Translations under genes and position numbers: made by a program
In this document: positions 6,398 to 13,846 of the stretch, in pieces
Position numbering within the stretch: position 1 is the stretch's first letter
Layout of the letters: every line of letters begins with the position of its first letter
The notes under the pieces: model-generated
Database searches by the model: none
Told to the model about the DNA's origin: nothing
What the model saw: only the letters and a program-made list of their open reading frames with translations
Assembly (NCBI GenBank): GCA_036985875.1
Contig: BTQM01000018.1
Span: forward strand, 1-15,163
From: BTQM01 sp036985875
Lineage (GTDB): Bacteria; Patescibacteriota; Minisyncoccia; Phycocordibacterales; UBA1539
DNA length: 15,163 nucleotides
Direction: 5' to 3'

Positions 6398-6423
6398 ATT
6401 TGACTGAATAAAATTTTAACAAG

Positions 6424-7038
6424 ATGGAAATACTTGGACGATTGTTTGGCAGTTCCGCGCGCGTAAAAATAATGCGCCTTTTCCTGCTTAATCCAGAAGA
6501 TGCTTTTGAGAACAAAGACATTTCAAAAAAAAGCAATGTATCTGCGGCTACTGTAAGAAAAGAACTTGCCATGTTGAGTAAGATAGGGTTTGTTGGCAAA
6601 AAAAGCTTTTTCAAGGAAGTTCCTCAAAGGAGCAAGAAAAGTAAGCCAAGAAAAAAGAGAGTTTCAGGATGGCAGCTGGACAGGAGTTTCCCGATGTTGC
6701 TTTCATTGCAGACCCTTTTGGTGAGCACGGAGCCGTTGAGAAAAAAGGAGATTATAAACAAACTCAAGAGAGGCGGCAATATAAAACTCATCGTTGTATC
6801 GGGAATCTTCCTTCAAAATCCCGATAGTAGGGTAGATATGTTGATCGTGGGGGACAAGTTGAAGAAAAGCGCCGTCCAGCATGCACTCCGCATTATAGAA
6901 TCAGAGGTGGGAAAGGAGATCTCTTATGCATTGTTGGAAACTAAAGAATTTATGTATAGGTTAAACATTTACGATAAATTCATAAGGGATATTTTGGATT
7001 ATCCACACGACAAAATCCTCGATAAAATGGGTATTTAG
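6424..7038 (+). CDS. Winged-helix DNA-binding protein with nucleotidyltransferase-like C-terminal domain
   Basis: Residues 1-85 read as a winged helix-turn-helix: a first helix GSSARVKIMRLFLLN, the recognition helix around SAATVRKELAMLSKIG (40-55), and a wing followed by a basic linker KKSKPRKKR (71-79). Residues 119-205 resemble the minimal nucleotidyltransferase fold: IKLIVVSGIF (120-129) and SRVDMLIVGD (135-144) sit where active enzymes have GS and the D-x-D metal ligands. Here GS is SG-I and the first Asp is replaced by R136, leaving only D138, so catalysis is doubtful and a ligand-sensing or dimerisation role is more likely. The architecture is common in CPR and archaeal regulators. There is no Shine-Dalgarno. 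It is monocistronic, between its own palindromic promoter and a terminator. The target is unknown; autoregulation is suggested by the upstream palindrome. Confidence 0.75.
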   Translation: MEILGRLFGSSARVKIMRLFLLNPEDAFENKDISKKSNVSAATVRKELAMLSKIGFVGKKSFFKEVPQRSKKSKPRKKRVSGWQLDRSFPMLLSLQTLLVSTEPLRKKEIINKLKRGGNIKLIVVSGIFLQNPDSRVDMLIVGDKLKKSAVQHALRIIESEVGKEISYALLETKEFMYRLNIYDKFIRDILDYPHDKILDKMGI

Positions 7039-7055
7039 CTTGAATCATGTGGCGC

Positions 7056-7096
7056 ACAGCCCAAAAACTCCGCCTATGGCGGAGTTTTTGGGCTGT
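7056..7096 (+). terminator. Terminator after the regulator gene
   Basis: A perfect 19-bp stem (7056-7074 with 7078-7096) around TAT, with AAAAA and TTTTT tracts inside the arms. It starts 17 nt after the stop codon and could work in both directions. Confidence 0.8.
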
Positions 7097-7169
7097 AACT
7101 TGTGCGATAAACGTTATAAGTTACAAAATGCGAGTTATCCACACTCTGTCTAAAAATACCTCTCAATAA

Positions 7170-7298
7170 TGTTATTATTTATAGTATGAATCCTAGGTAA
7201 AGCTTTTTAAGGGAGGTGCGGGCCTACGGCTCTCACATGCCTTTTGTCTGCTATTGCAGGGTTTAGTTCATTATTAATAGTTTAATCATAACAACATT
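7170..7298 (+). promoter_or_regulatory. Extended -10 promoter and structured leader of the channel-like gene
   Basis: TGT-TATTAT (7170-7178) is an extended -10. The 115-nt leader after it is not AT-rich like other leaders here and can fold: GTG-C-GGGCC around TAC with GGCTC-T-CAC (about 7216-7240), then CTGC-TATT-GCAG (7249-7260). A GGGAGG at 7211-7216 is far from any start, so it is not the ribosome-binding site. I cannot match it to a known riboswitch class. Confidence 0.35.
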
Positions 7299-8000
7299 AT
7301 GGAAGAAAATTTAACACAGGCACTACTCTCCGGCGTAGGACAATCTTTTCAAGAAATTGGCGTAGGAGTTGCGGAGTTCCTTCCTAAAATAATTGCTGTG
7401 CTTGCCCTCATCCTGTTCGGCTGGGTGGCGGGTGCGATATTGGGGAGGGTGATTGCCCAAATGATAAAGTCATTGAAGTTTGACAAAGTACTTCAAAGCG
7501 CTGGAGCCGAAGACATACTTTCACGTGCGGGTTTCCATCTAGATTCAGGAGCATTCCTTGGGGGACTGGTGAAGTGGTTTATCATCATCGTGTTTCTCGT
7601 TGCAGCTTTTGATGTTCTCGGACTTCAGCAAGTGAATGTATTCTTACAGGAGGTCATTCTCGGATATCTGCCTCAGGTAATTGTCGCAGTGTTAATCCTT
7701 TTGATCGCGGCGGTACTTGCTGACTCTATGCAGAAAGTTGTGATTGGCAGCGCCAAGGCGGCCGAGATCAAAACAGCCAATTTTCTCGGTGCCGTGACAC
7801 GGTGGTCCATATGGACGTTTGCGATATTAATCGCGCTTTCCCAGCTGGGCATTGCTCCACAGTTCATGTATACGTTGTTCACCGGCTTCGTGGCGATGCT
7901 TGCGCTGGCAGGTGGTCTCGCGTTTGGAATTGGCGGCAAGAATGCTGCGGAAAAATACTTAGAGAAGCTAAGGCAAGACATATCTCCAAATAAAAGTTAG
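7299..8000 (+). CDS. TM-helix repeat protein related to small-conductance mechanosensitive channels
   Basis: The 233-residue product has five predicted membrane segments at about 28-50, 86-108, 119-141, 162-184 and 190-212. LPKIIAVLALILFGWVAG (29-45) and LPQVIVAVLILLIAAVLA (124-141) are similar, as in the conserved TM-helix repeat family that accompanies MscS-like proteins. The end of the last helix and following residues, LAFGIGGKNAAEKYLEKL (207-224), match the conserved FGIGG-K-x-A motif of this family. The large soluble MscS beta/cage domain is absent, so mechanosensitive gating is possible but unproven; it could be a channel, a scaffold or a stress-response membrane protein. The start lacks a Shine-Dalgarno (AACAACATT precedes the ATG). 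It is monocistronic with its own leader and terminator. Confidence 0.8.
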   Translation: MEENLTQALLSGVGQSFQEIGVGVAEFLPKIIAVLALILFGWVAGAILGRVIAQMIKSLKFDKVLQSAGAEDILSRAGFHLDSGAFLGGLVKWFIIIVFLVAAFDVLGLQQVNVFLQEVILGYLPQVIVAVLILLIAAVLADSMQKVVIGSAKAAEIKTANFLGAVTRWSIWTFAILIALSQLGIAPQFMYTLFTGFVAMLALAGGLAFGIGGKNAAEKYLEKLRQDISPNKS

Positions 8001-8023
8001 TAGATATGATTTCATGAAAGTAT

Positions 8024-8056
8024 GACCAAAACCCCGTCTCTGGCGGGGTTTTGGTC
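8024..8056 (+). terminator. Terminator of the channel-like gene
   Basis: A perfect 13-bp stem GACCAAAACCCCG / CGGGGTTTTGGTC around TCTCTGG, 24 nt after the stop codon. T and A tracts lie within the arms. Confidence 0.8.
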
Positions 8057-8118
8057 TAAGTGAAAGAATCTTCCCACATGATCCTGCTATGAGTTGCGTA
8101 GGTTTGCGATATCTCCGT

Positions 8119-8131
8119 CCCCATAATGGGG
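8119..8131. promoter_or_regulatory. CCCCAT-A-ATGGGG palindrome abutting the -35
   Basis: A 6-bp palindrome with a single central base ends exactly one base before the TTGACA at 8132. It could be an operator or upstream activator site. Confidence 0.35.
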
Positions 8132-8159
8132 TTGACACTATTTTTCGTTAGTATATACT
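8132..8159 (+). promoter_or_regulatory. Strong promoter upstream of the 23S gene
   Basis: A perfect -35 TTGACA (8132-8137), a 16-bp spacer ending GTA, and TATACT (8154-8159). Hexamers, spacer length and the three bases before the -10 are identical to those of the rplJL promoter. Transcription should begin near 8166. This is the best rRNA promoter candidate in the window. Confidence 0.8.
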
Positions 8160-8165
8160 TCCTAA

Positions 8166-8262
8166 CTGTACCGTATGAATATTTTAACTAAGCAACTTTT
8201 TGAGCGGGAAAAATGAGGCATTTGCTGTGCCTCTCTAGTCCGCTTTAAAAGCGGATTTTTTT
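8166..8262 (+). ncRNA. Short leader or stand-alone small RNA ending at a terminator
   Basis: From the expected start to the T tract is about 97 nt. It holds a 13-codon ATG frame (8175-8216, MNILTKQLFEREK), a 6-bp hairpin (8215-8220 with 8228-8233) that overlaps its stop codon, and a terminator (8239-8262). It may be an attenuator in the rRNA leader, or an independent small RNA. The leader-peptide reading is speculative because there is no Shine-Dalgarno. Confidence 0.35.
8239..8262 (+). terminator. Terminator between the promoter and 23S
   Basis: A 7-bp stem TCCGCTT / AAGCGGA around TAA followed by seven T: a compact canonical intrinsic terminator. Full-length pre-rRNA from the 8132 promoter would need antitermination to pass it. 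Confidence 0.75.
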
Positions 8263-8464
8263 GTTTAAAAAGATGCTGCACAGGGTGATCGTTGTTTGAA
8301 AATCGAATTCTGTCGCTGCCAATGTCTTGCATTGGTGACTAATAACTAATAATCCATGATTTATGATGAGGAAAAAGCGAAACCTCGCTTCCCACGTGAT
8401 AGGTCATGAGTTACAGGTTATATGTTGCCGTCGCGGAGCGTCGGCTGTAGGCAGGCAGGTAATA
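8263..8464 (+). other. Pre-23S leader region without genes
   Basis: No reading frame or tRNA is visible. TTGTTTGAAAATC (8292-8304) resembles the boxA element of bacterial rRNA leaders (TGYTCTTTGAAAACT-like), a tentative match. A small hairpin CCAATG/CATTGG lies near 8319-8335, followed by a low-complexity ACTAATAACTAATAA stretch (8338-8352). A second, weaker promoter here cannot be excluded. Confidence 0.35.
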
Positions 8465-8515
8465 AAAAAATTGTTAAAGCAATGAATTGTGGCTTTTAAA
8501 TTTTCCAATAGGAGA
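8465..8515 (+). other. 5' half of the pre-23S processing stem
   Basis: 8465-8482 pairs with 11987-12004 (17 of 18 positions), and 8498-8515 pairs with 11932-11949 (18 of 18). Together they form a long two-part duplex bringing the ends of 23S together, the usual RNase III substrate. The inner helix includes helix 1 of the mature rRNA. Confidence 0.8.
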
Positions 8516-8657
8516 TTTAAGGGCATATGGTGGATGCCTTGACTGAAAGAGGCGATGAAGGACGTGGTATGGCTGCGATAAGCTTCGGGGAGGTGCCTAG
8601 CAACCTTTGATCCGGAGATTTCCGAATGGGGAAACCCCGCTGGCTTTAAGCCAGTGA

Positions 8658-8753
8658 CCGTTGCACCTCACTGCGCTCGATGTTTCTTATAGCTTTTGAC
8701 TTATGTTACACGCTATAAGTTTTGAGAACACCGAGAATGGCGAGGTGCAACGG
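8658..8753 (+). other. 23S insertion 1 (domain I, near helix 10), 96 nt
   Basis: It replaces the short hairpin after helix 9. The ends 8658-8669 and 8742-8753 pair perfectly over 12 bp. An inner stem CTTATAGC/GCTATAAG (8686-8693 with 8712-8719) gives a forked rod. Its first 25 bases match the first 25 of the insertion at 10675 at 22 positions, and the last 12 match at 11, so the two are related. Confidence 0.8.
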
Positions 8754-8852
8754 AGCGCACCCGGGGAAGTGAAACATCTCAGTACCCGGAGGAAAAGAGA
8801 CCAATAGGAATTTTCTTAGTAGCGGCGAGCGAAAAGGAAAAAGCCCAAACCT

Positions 8853-8989
8853 GCGCATCACATTGCATGTGACGCTTTAGTGAGTAGTAATTGGTTGGTA
8901 GTTTGTGGTAAAAAATTTGCGAAGCAAATTTTTCTACACACTATTTACTGGCTACTACCAGCTGGGGCATCATGCGTAGTGTGATGCGC
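8853..8989 (+). other. 23S insertion 2 (domain I), 137 nt hairpin
   Basis: It lies between the conserved AGCCCAAACC and GGGGTTGTAGG, where many bacteria have only about 16 nt. GCGCATCACA (8853-8862) pairs with TGTGATGCGC (8980-8989), and the tip is a perfect 10-bp stem AAAAATTTGC-GAA-GCAAATTTTT (8911-8933). The middle arms are largely complementary with G-T pairs, so the whole insert is one long helix. Confidence 0.75.
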
Positions 8990-9206
8990 GGGGGTTGTAG
9001 GGGAGCAGCGTCATTTTTTAGGAAATGAGGAAAGTTACAAAATGTTTTGTTAATTGAATCTGCTGGGAAGCAGAGCCCCAGAAGGTAATAGCCCTGTAAA
9101 TGAAAACAAAACATCTTTTCTGCTGTTTTACCTGAGTACTTCAGGACACGAATAGCCTGGGGGAATCTGCCGGAACTAACCGGTAAGGCTAAATACTCTT
9201 TCAGAT

Positions 9207-9249
<43 letters not shown>

Positions 9250-9840
9250 GGAGAGGGGAGTGAAATAGACCTGAAACCATATGCTTACAAGGAGTCAGAG
9301 CGGGCGCTTGCGTCCGTCATGGCGTGCCTATTGAAGAATGAGCCAACGAGTTTATCTAGCCCCTTTGTTTAAGGAGTGTTCCTCCGGAGGCATAGCGAAA
9401 GCGAGTATTAATAGTGCGATTGTTCCGTTTAGGCGGGACAGAGAGGAGCTGGATAAGACCCGAAGCCAAGTGAGCTTACCATGAGCAGGGTGAATCTCGT
9501 CGAAAGACGGGAGGAGGCCCGAACCGGTTGGCCGTTCAACACCATCGGATGACTTGTGGTAAGGAGTGAAAAGCTAATCGAACTTGGTAATAGCTGGTTC
9601 TCTCCGAAACAGCTTTAGGGCTGGCGTCAAGCGATCCTTCCGGGGGTAGAGCACTGGATGGTATGAATAGGGGGAAACCTCGTCACACCAATCAAACTCC
9701 GAATACCGGAAGTTACAACTTGGCAGTTAGACTGTGGGGGCAAAGCTCCATTGGTCGAAAGGGAAACAGCCCAGATCTCAAGTTAAGGTCCCTAAATCTA
9801 CACTAAGTGCACTTAAGGAGGTGAAATTTCTCAGACAATG

Positions 9841-9883
<43 letters not shown>

Positions 9884-9949
9884 CAGCTCACTCATTAAGA
9901 GATCTTGCGCCGCAGATAATCGGGGCTAAGTGTGGTACCGAAACTGAGG

Positions 9950-10139
9950 GCTTGTGTATTTCATTGAGGATAGTTCTTTATTTTGTTTATTTAACAGACG
10001 AGGAGAAAAATAACGAATGGAATAAACGCGCACTTGCACTTGTTGCACGTGAACGTGAAGAAAGACAAAGAAAAAATAAACAATGATAAAAACTGAGACA
10101 ATACATCCCCGTATTGTCTCTTCAATGAAATACATGAGC
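9950..10139 (+). other. 23S insertion 3 at the helix-45 position, 190 nt
   Basis: It lies in the loop region after GTACCGAAACTGAGG, where helix 45 intervening sequences occur in other bacteria. The base is a stem of 13 perfect pairs (9955-9967 with 10122-10134) extended to 18 by G-T, A-T and G-C pairs. A second perfect hairpin GAGACAATAC/GTATTGTCTC (10095-10104 with 10111-10120) sits near the 3' side. The centre is AT-rich and coding-like. It is too short for a group I or II intron core. Confidence 0.8.
9952..10086 (+). other. 44-codon protein-like frame inside insertion 3 (possible relic)
   Basis: The frame is open from upstream rRNA sequence to a TGA at 10084-10086. Possible starts are TTG at 9952 or 9964; there is no ATG and no credible Shine-Dalgarno. 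The predicted C-terminal half, with NEWNKRALALVARERE then a Lys/Arg/Gln tail, has the charge pattern of a real helical protein rather than random translation. It could be the remnant of a protein once carried by the insertion. No LAGLIDADG, HNH or GIY-YIG motif is present. The assignment is weak. Confidence 0.25.
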
Positions 10140-10673
10140 GGTAGGAGAGTATTCCACCCTGCGATGAAGCGGAAGGGGTAACCCACCGTGGAGCGCGTGG
10201 AAGTAAGAATGTTGGCACAAGTAACCGCAATGCGGGTGAGATCCCCGCACGCCGAAAGACTAAGGTTTCCTTCGCAATGATTTTCAACGAAGGGTTAGTC
10301 GGGCCTAAGCGAATGGCGAAAGCCGGACGCGATGGACACACGGTTAATATTCCGTGACTCCTGTATATTGTGATGGGGTGACGAAGTTTAGTATGTCTTG
10401 CGCATTATTGGATTTGCGTTCGTGCTTTGAGGGGGATTTTTAGGAAAATCCGGAAATCTGTTTTTAATAACGTCCCTAAGGAGAGCGAAGATTTGGCGCT
10501 ACGGCAAAGAAGATAAGACAAAGCAAGCTTCCAAGAAAAACCTCTAAACTTAAATATATAGGAACCGTACCGCAAACCAACACAGGTAGTCAGGTCGAGT
10601 AGACCAAGGCGAACGAGTGATTATTCCCCAAGGAACTCGGCAAAAAAGCAGCCGTAACTTCGGGATAAGGCTT

Positions 10674-10796
10674 GCCGTCGCACCTCACTGCGTTTGATGC
10701 AATAGTTTTTAGCTTACAGCTCCATTAGCCCATAAGCTTTTGAAGCCCATCAAGCTAACCAAGCTATTCGCACCAAGCATAGTGAGGTGCGACGGC
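10674..10796 (+). other. 23S insertion 4 at the helix-63 position, 123 nt
   Basis: It lies just after the conserved GCCGTAACTTCGGGA(T)AAGG and before CAACTGTTTACCAAAAACACAG. The stem 10674-10689 / 10781-10796 is perfect over 16 bp. Starting at 10675 it shares the opening with insertion 1, including the identical GCACCTCACTGCG, then ATAAGYTTTTGA internally and GAGGTGCRACGG at the end. The inside is rich in AAGCT/TAGCT words. Confidence 0.8.
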
Positions 10797-10951
10797 CGCA
10801 GCGAAAGTTTCCCTAGCAACTGTTTACCAAAAACACAGCTCCCTGCGAACTCGTAAGAGGATGTATAGGGGGTGACGCCTGACCAATGCCGGAAGGTTAA
10901 GTATCGGTGGTGTATTGTCTTCGGATGGTATGCTGGCTGATATAAGCCCCG

Positions 10952-11002
<51 letters not shown>

Positions 11003-11476
11003 TGGTAAATTCAGACGTGCACGAATGGCGTAATGACTGGGGAACTGTCTCGGGGAATAGCTCGGTGAAAATGCAATACCGGTGAAGATGCCGGTTACCT
11101 GTAGTTAGACGAAAAGACCCCGGGAGCTTTACTATAGCTTGGTATTGGGTGTGTTTTTTGGATGCGTAGCATAGGTGGGAGACTTTGAAGGCGAGCTTTA
11201 GGGCACGCTGGAGTCGTCAGTGAAATACCACCCTTTCAAGAGGCACATTCTAACCTGTGCGGCAAAAACGCACGGAGACAGTACCTGGCGGGTAGTTTAA
11301 GTGGGGCGCTTTCCTCCTAAAAAGTAACGGAGGAGCCTATTAAGGTCAGCTAGGCGCGAATGGAAACCGTGCCGATAGTGTAATGGCACAAGCTGGCTTG
11401 ACTGCGAGGCGTACATGCCGAGCAGGTGCGAAAGCAGAGCATAGTGATCCGATGGTTCGCCTTAGATGCGGCCAAA

Positions 11477-11513
<37 letters not shown>

Positions 11514-11626
11514 GGTTCCGCCCAAGAGTTCATATCGACGGCGGAGTTCGGCACCTCGATGTCGGCTCAACTCATCCTGGGGGTGAAGAAGCTCCCAAGG
11601 GTTTGGCTGTTCGCCAATTAAAGAGT

Positions 11627-11661
<35 letters not shown>

Positions 11662-11791
11662 TGGTCTCCTATCTACTACAGGCGTCGAAATTTGAGAAGA
11701 TCTGCTCCTAGTACGAGAGGACCGGAGTGGACTGACCTCTGGTGTATCGGCTGTCGCGCCAGCGGCACCGCCGAGTAGCTATGTCGGGAAT

Positions 11792-11824
<33 letters not shown>

Positions 11825-11931
11825 AACTTCAAGATTAGATTTCATTTGAGATCCCTAGAAGATGACTAGGTTGATAGGCTCTAGGTGGAAGTGTAGCAAT
11901 ACATTAAGCCGAGGAGTACTAATACATCAAT

Positions 11932-12004
11932 TCTCCTATTGGAAAATTTTAAGGTCATAATGTATTTTGTCCGTACGGGCAAAAGATTGCTTAAACAATT
12001 TTTT
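11932..12004 (+). other. 3' half of the pre-23S processing stem
   Basis: 11932-11949 and 11987-12004 pair with the two 5' segments. Between them lies a local hairpin TTTTGTCC...GGGCAAAA (about 11965-11984). RNase III cleavage in these duplexes is the expected first maturation step. Confidence 0.75.
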
Positions 12005-12175
12005 CTGTCAGTTGAGCGGGAGGGAAGTACTCATTCTCCTCTCCCGCAAAAAGTGTTCTTGAAAAATTGAGTTTTGTAATTTGGCAACTTGGCACGAGGG
12101 CAATCTTTCTTGGACAAACAGGAGACATTTTGAATTCCGCTAGTAAATTTGAAGTTTTAGTAATAATAAATATTT
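12005..12175 (+). other. 23S-5S spacer without tRNA
   Basis: No tRNA cloverleaf or reading frame is seen. GCGGGAG ... CTCCCGC (about 12017-12048) forms a hairpin of 7 bp with further inner pairing. There is no convincing promoter, so 5S is probably cotranscribed with 23S. Confidence 0.5.
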
Positions 12176-12288
12176 TGTGTTGGTGATTTGACGTCATGGT
12201 CACACCCGTTCTCATTCCGAACACGGAAGTTAAGCATGATAGTACCGATGATACTCTTTTTGGGGAAAGTAGGTAATCGCCAGCACAA
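12176..12288 (+). rRNA. rrf: 5S ribosomal RNA
   Basis: The conserved core CACACCCGTTCTCATTCCGAACACGGAAGTTAAGC-like block (12201-12236) is unmistakable. The terminal helix pairs TGTGTTGGTGA (12176-12186) with TCGCCAGCACA (12277-12287) with G-T pairs. The ends are placed by this helix, within a few bases. The length is near 111-113 nt. Confidence 0.93.
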
Positions 12289-12349
12289 AGTATTTATTCT
12301 TCAAATTTTACTACTGGGTAGTTCGTTGCCAGAACTAGATATTCAACGC

Positions 12350-12387
12350 AAAAACCAGCTGCGCTTTTAGTATGGCTGGTTTTTTGC
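12350..12387 (+). terminator. Terminator of the 23S-5S transcript
   Basis: AAAAACCAGC (12350-12359) pairs with GCTGGTTTTT (12375-12384), 10 bp, loop of 15 nt, T-rich descending arm. It lies about 62 nt after 5S and just upstream of the next gene. Confidence 0.8.
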
Positions 12388-12434
12388 TATTATGATATTA
12401 CTGTAATTCATGGTGAATTAGGTCATTTTCCATT

Positions 12435-13820
12435 ATGCTTTCTTGGTCATCACAACGACAATTAATCTACCTTCTTTCAATTGTGGGCACACTGCTTCTG
12501 CTGGGCGCGTACCCTTTGTTCAAAGTGTTTTATGTTGCTCCAAGCTGTACCGATGGCAAGCAAAATCAAGAAGAGGTCGGAATTGACTGCGGAGGACCGT
12601 GCAACGCGCTGTGCGGATCCCAAGTCAAGGACATTGCAGTGGGGTGGAGTGAGGCGTTTAAGGTGGGTGAGGGAATCTATGACCTTGCAACGATCATTGA
12701 AAACCCCAATCTGGGCGCCGGAGTAGGCTCCATTTCTTATACATTCAAGGTGTATGACAAGCGCAATGCCCTTATCGCGAATAGGTCTGGGAAAACGTTT
12801 ATTAATCCGCTAGACAAGTTTGTTATATTTGAATCCGACGTAAGAGTGGGGGAGAGAGTTCCTGTCAAAGTAACATTTGCGCTTGAGGAAAATCCACGAT
12901 GGATGAAAGCGGAGAGAATAGAAAACCCAATTGTCGTAAAAAATAAAAAATTATTGAATACGGACACCTCGCCGAGATTAACCGCTACGCTTGCCAACAG
13001 CTCAATTGATAGCATATCTGACATAGGTGTTACTGCGGTGATCTACGACAATGACGGCAACAGTGTCGCCGCCTCCGCCACATTCGAGAGCTTCTTGGAG
13101 AAAAATTCATCCAAGAATATATTTTTTACATGGGTTCGCCCTTTCACCACGCGGCCGAAAGGGGGTGTCTGCACGGCGCCCGCCGACGCGATTCTCGTAT
13201 TTGACCGTTCGGGGAGCATGGACGACGATGGCTTAAGTCCGCCACAGCCCCTGACCGATGCCAAGAACGCGGCGCTCGTTTTTGCTCAGAATGTGCAGTC
13301 GGTTGATCAGGTGGGACTTGTTTCCTTCGCAACAACCGCTTCAGATCCGATTGATCAGGTATTGACGCTTGATCGTGGAACGATCCAAGAATCAATAAAA
13401 AACATAAAGATTTTCGGAGGAAGCATTCAGCACACCAATCTGGGAGATGCGATAGCGCGCGCGAAAGCGGAGCTTACGGGAAGGCGTCATAACGCGGAGG
13501 CGAGAAAGGCAATGGTGATACTCACAGACGGCATCGCCTCAAGGCCGCTCGATCCGGAGGGAAAGGATCAAGGCTACCCCGAAACGTATGCGCGTGAGCG
13601 CGCGGCGGAGGCGCAAGATAGCAACATCTCTATATATGTCATAGGTCTCGGAGGTTCTGTGAATGAAGGGTTTCTCAAAAACGATATTTCATCAACACCC
13701 GAACATTATTACAAAGCGACAACTTCTGTCGGCTTGCGGGGAATCTATGACGAGATCGCACAGGTTGTTTGCGAGGAAGAGACATTTATTACGGACATTT
13801 TTGTTCATGTCAAAGAGTAA
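12435..13820 (+). CDS. Membrane-anchored von Willebrand factor A-domain protein
   Basis: The 461-residue protein starts with one TM helix at about 9-28 (LIYLLSIVGTLLLLGAYPLF), leaving the rest outside. A cysteine cluster C38, C52, C56, C60 with a TDG...DCGG pattern looks like a small disulfide-stabilised or calcium-binding motif known from exported proteins. Residues about 65-240 look like one or two beta-sandwich domains. A VWA domain follows (about 250-445) with an intact metal-ion-dependent adhesion site: D257-x-S259-x-S261, T334 and D365 (LTDG). C246 and C446 flank it and could pair. VWA domains mediate protein binding or adhesion. The start has no good Shine-Dalgarno; the chosen ATG puts the basic and TM segments at the N-terminus. 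rodA follows after 26 bp. Role in adhesion or in envelope assembly is inference. Confidence 0.85.
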   Translation: MLSWSSQRQLIYLLSIVGTLLLLGAYPLFKVFYVAPSCTDGKQNQEEVGIDCGGPCNALCGSQVKDIAVGWSEAFKVGEGIYDLATIIENPNLGAGVGSISYTFKVYDKRNALIANRSGKTFINPLDKFVIFESDVRVGERVPVKVTFALEENPRWMKAERIENPIVVKNKKLLNTDTSPRLTATLANSSIDSISDIGVTAVIYDNDGNSVAASATFESFLEKNSSKNIFFTWVRPFTTRPKGGVCTAPADAILVFDRSGSMDDDGLSPPQPLTDAKNAALVFAQNVQSVDQVGLVSFATTASDPIDQVLTLDRGTIQESIKNIKIFGGSIQHTNLGDAIARAKAELTGRRHNAEARKAMVILTDGIASRPLDPEGKDQGYPETYARERAAEAQDSNISIYVIGLGGSVNEGFLKNDISSTPEHYYKATTSVGLRGIYDEIAQVVCEEETFITDIFVHVKE

Positions 13821-13846
13821 GATCGAGTATCTTGCCAATTGTTTGT

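Noticed and set aside
8336..8354. CRISPR-like repeat (ACTAATAACTAATAA)
   Set aside because: It is a short tandem AT-rich word without spacers; no repeat-spacer array occurs in the window.
8263..8464. tRNA gene in the 23S leader (GAATTC near 8305)
   Set aside because: No acceptor stem partner or cloverleaf spacing can be found on either strand.
9950..10139. Group I or group II self-splicing intron
   Set aside because: 190 nt is too short for either catalytic core, and no endonuclease motif is present; an intervening sequence fits better.
9926..10341. 86- and 116-codon minus-strand frames
   Set aside because: They lie across conserved 23S sequence.
13769..13846. Upstream ATG for rodA
   Set aside because: It lies inside the VWA gene and adds residues that do not resemble RodA; the ATG at 13847 gives the usual N-terminus before the first membrane segment.
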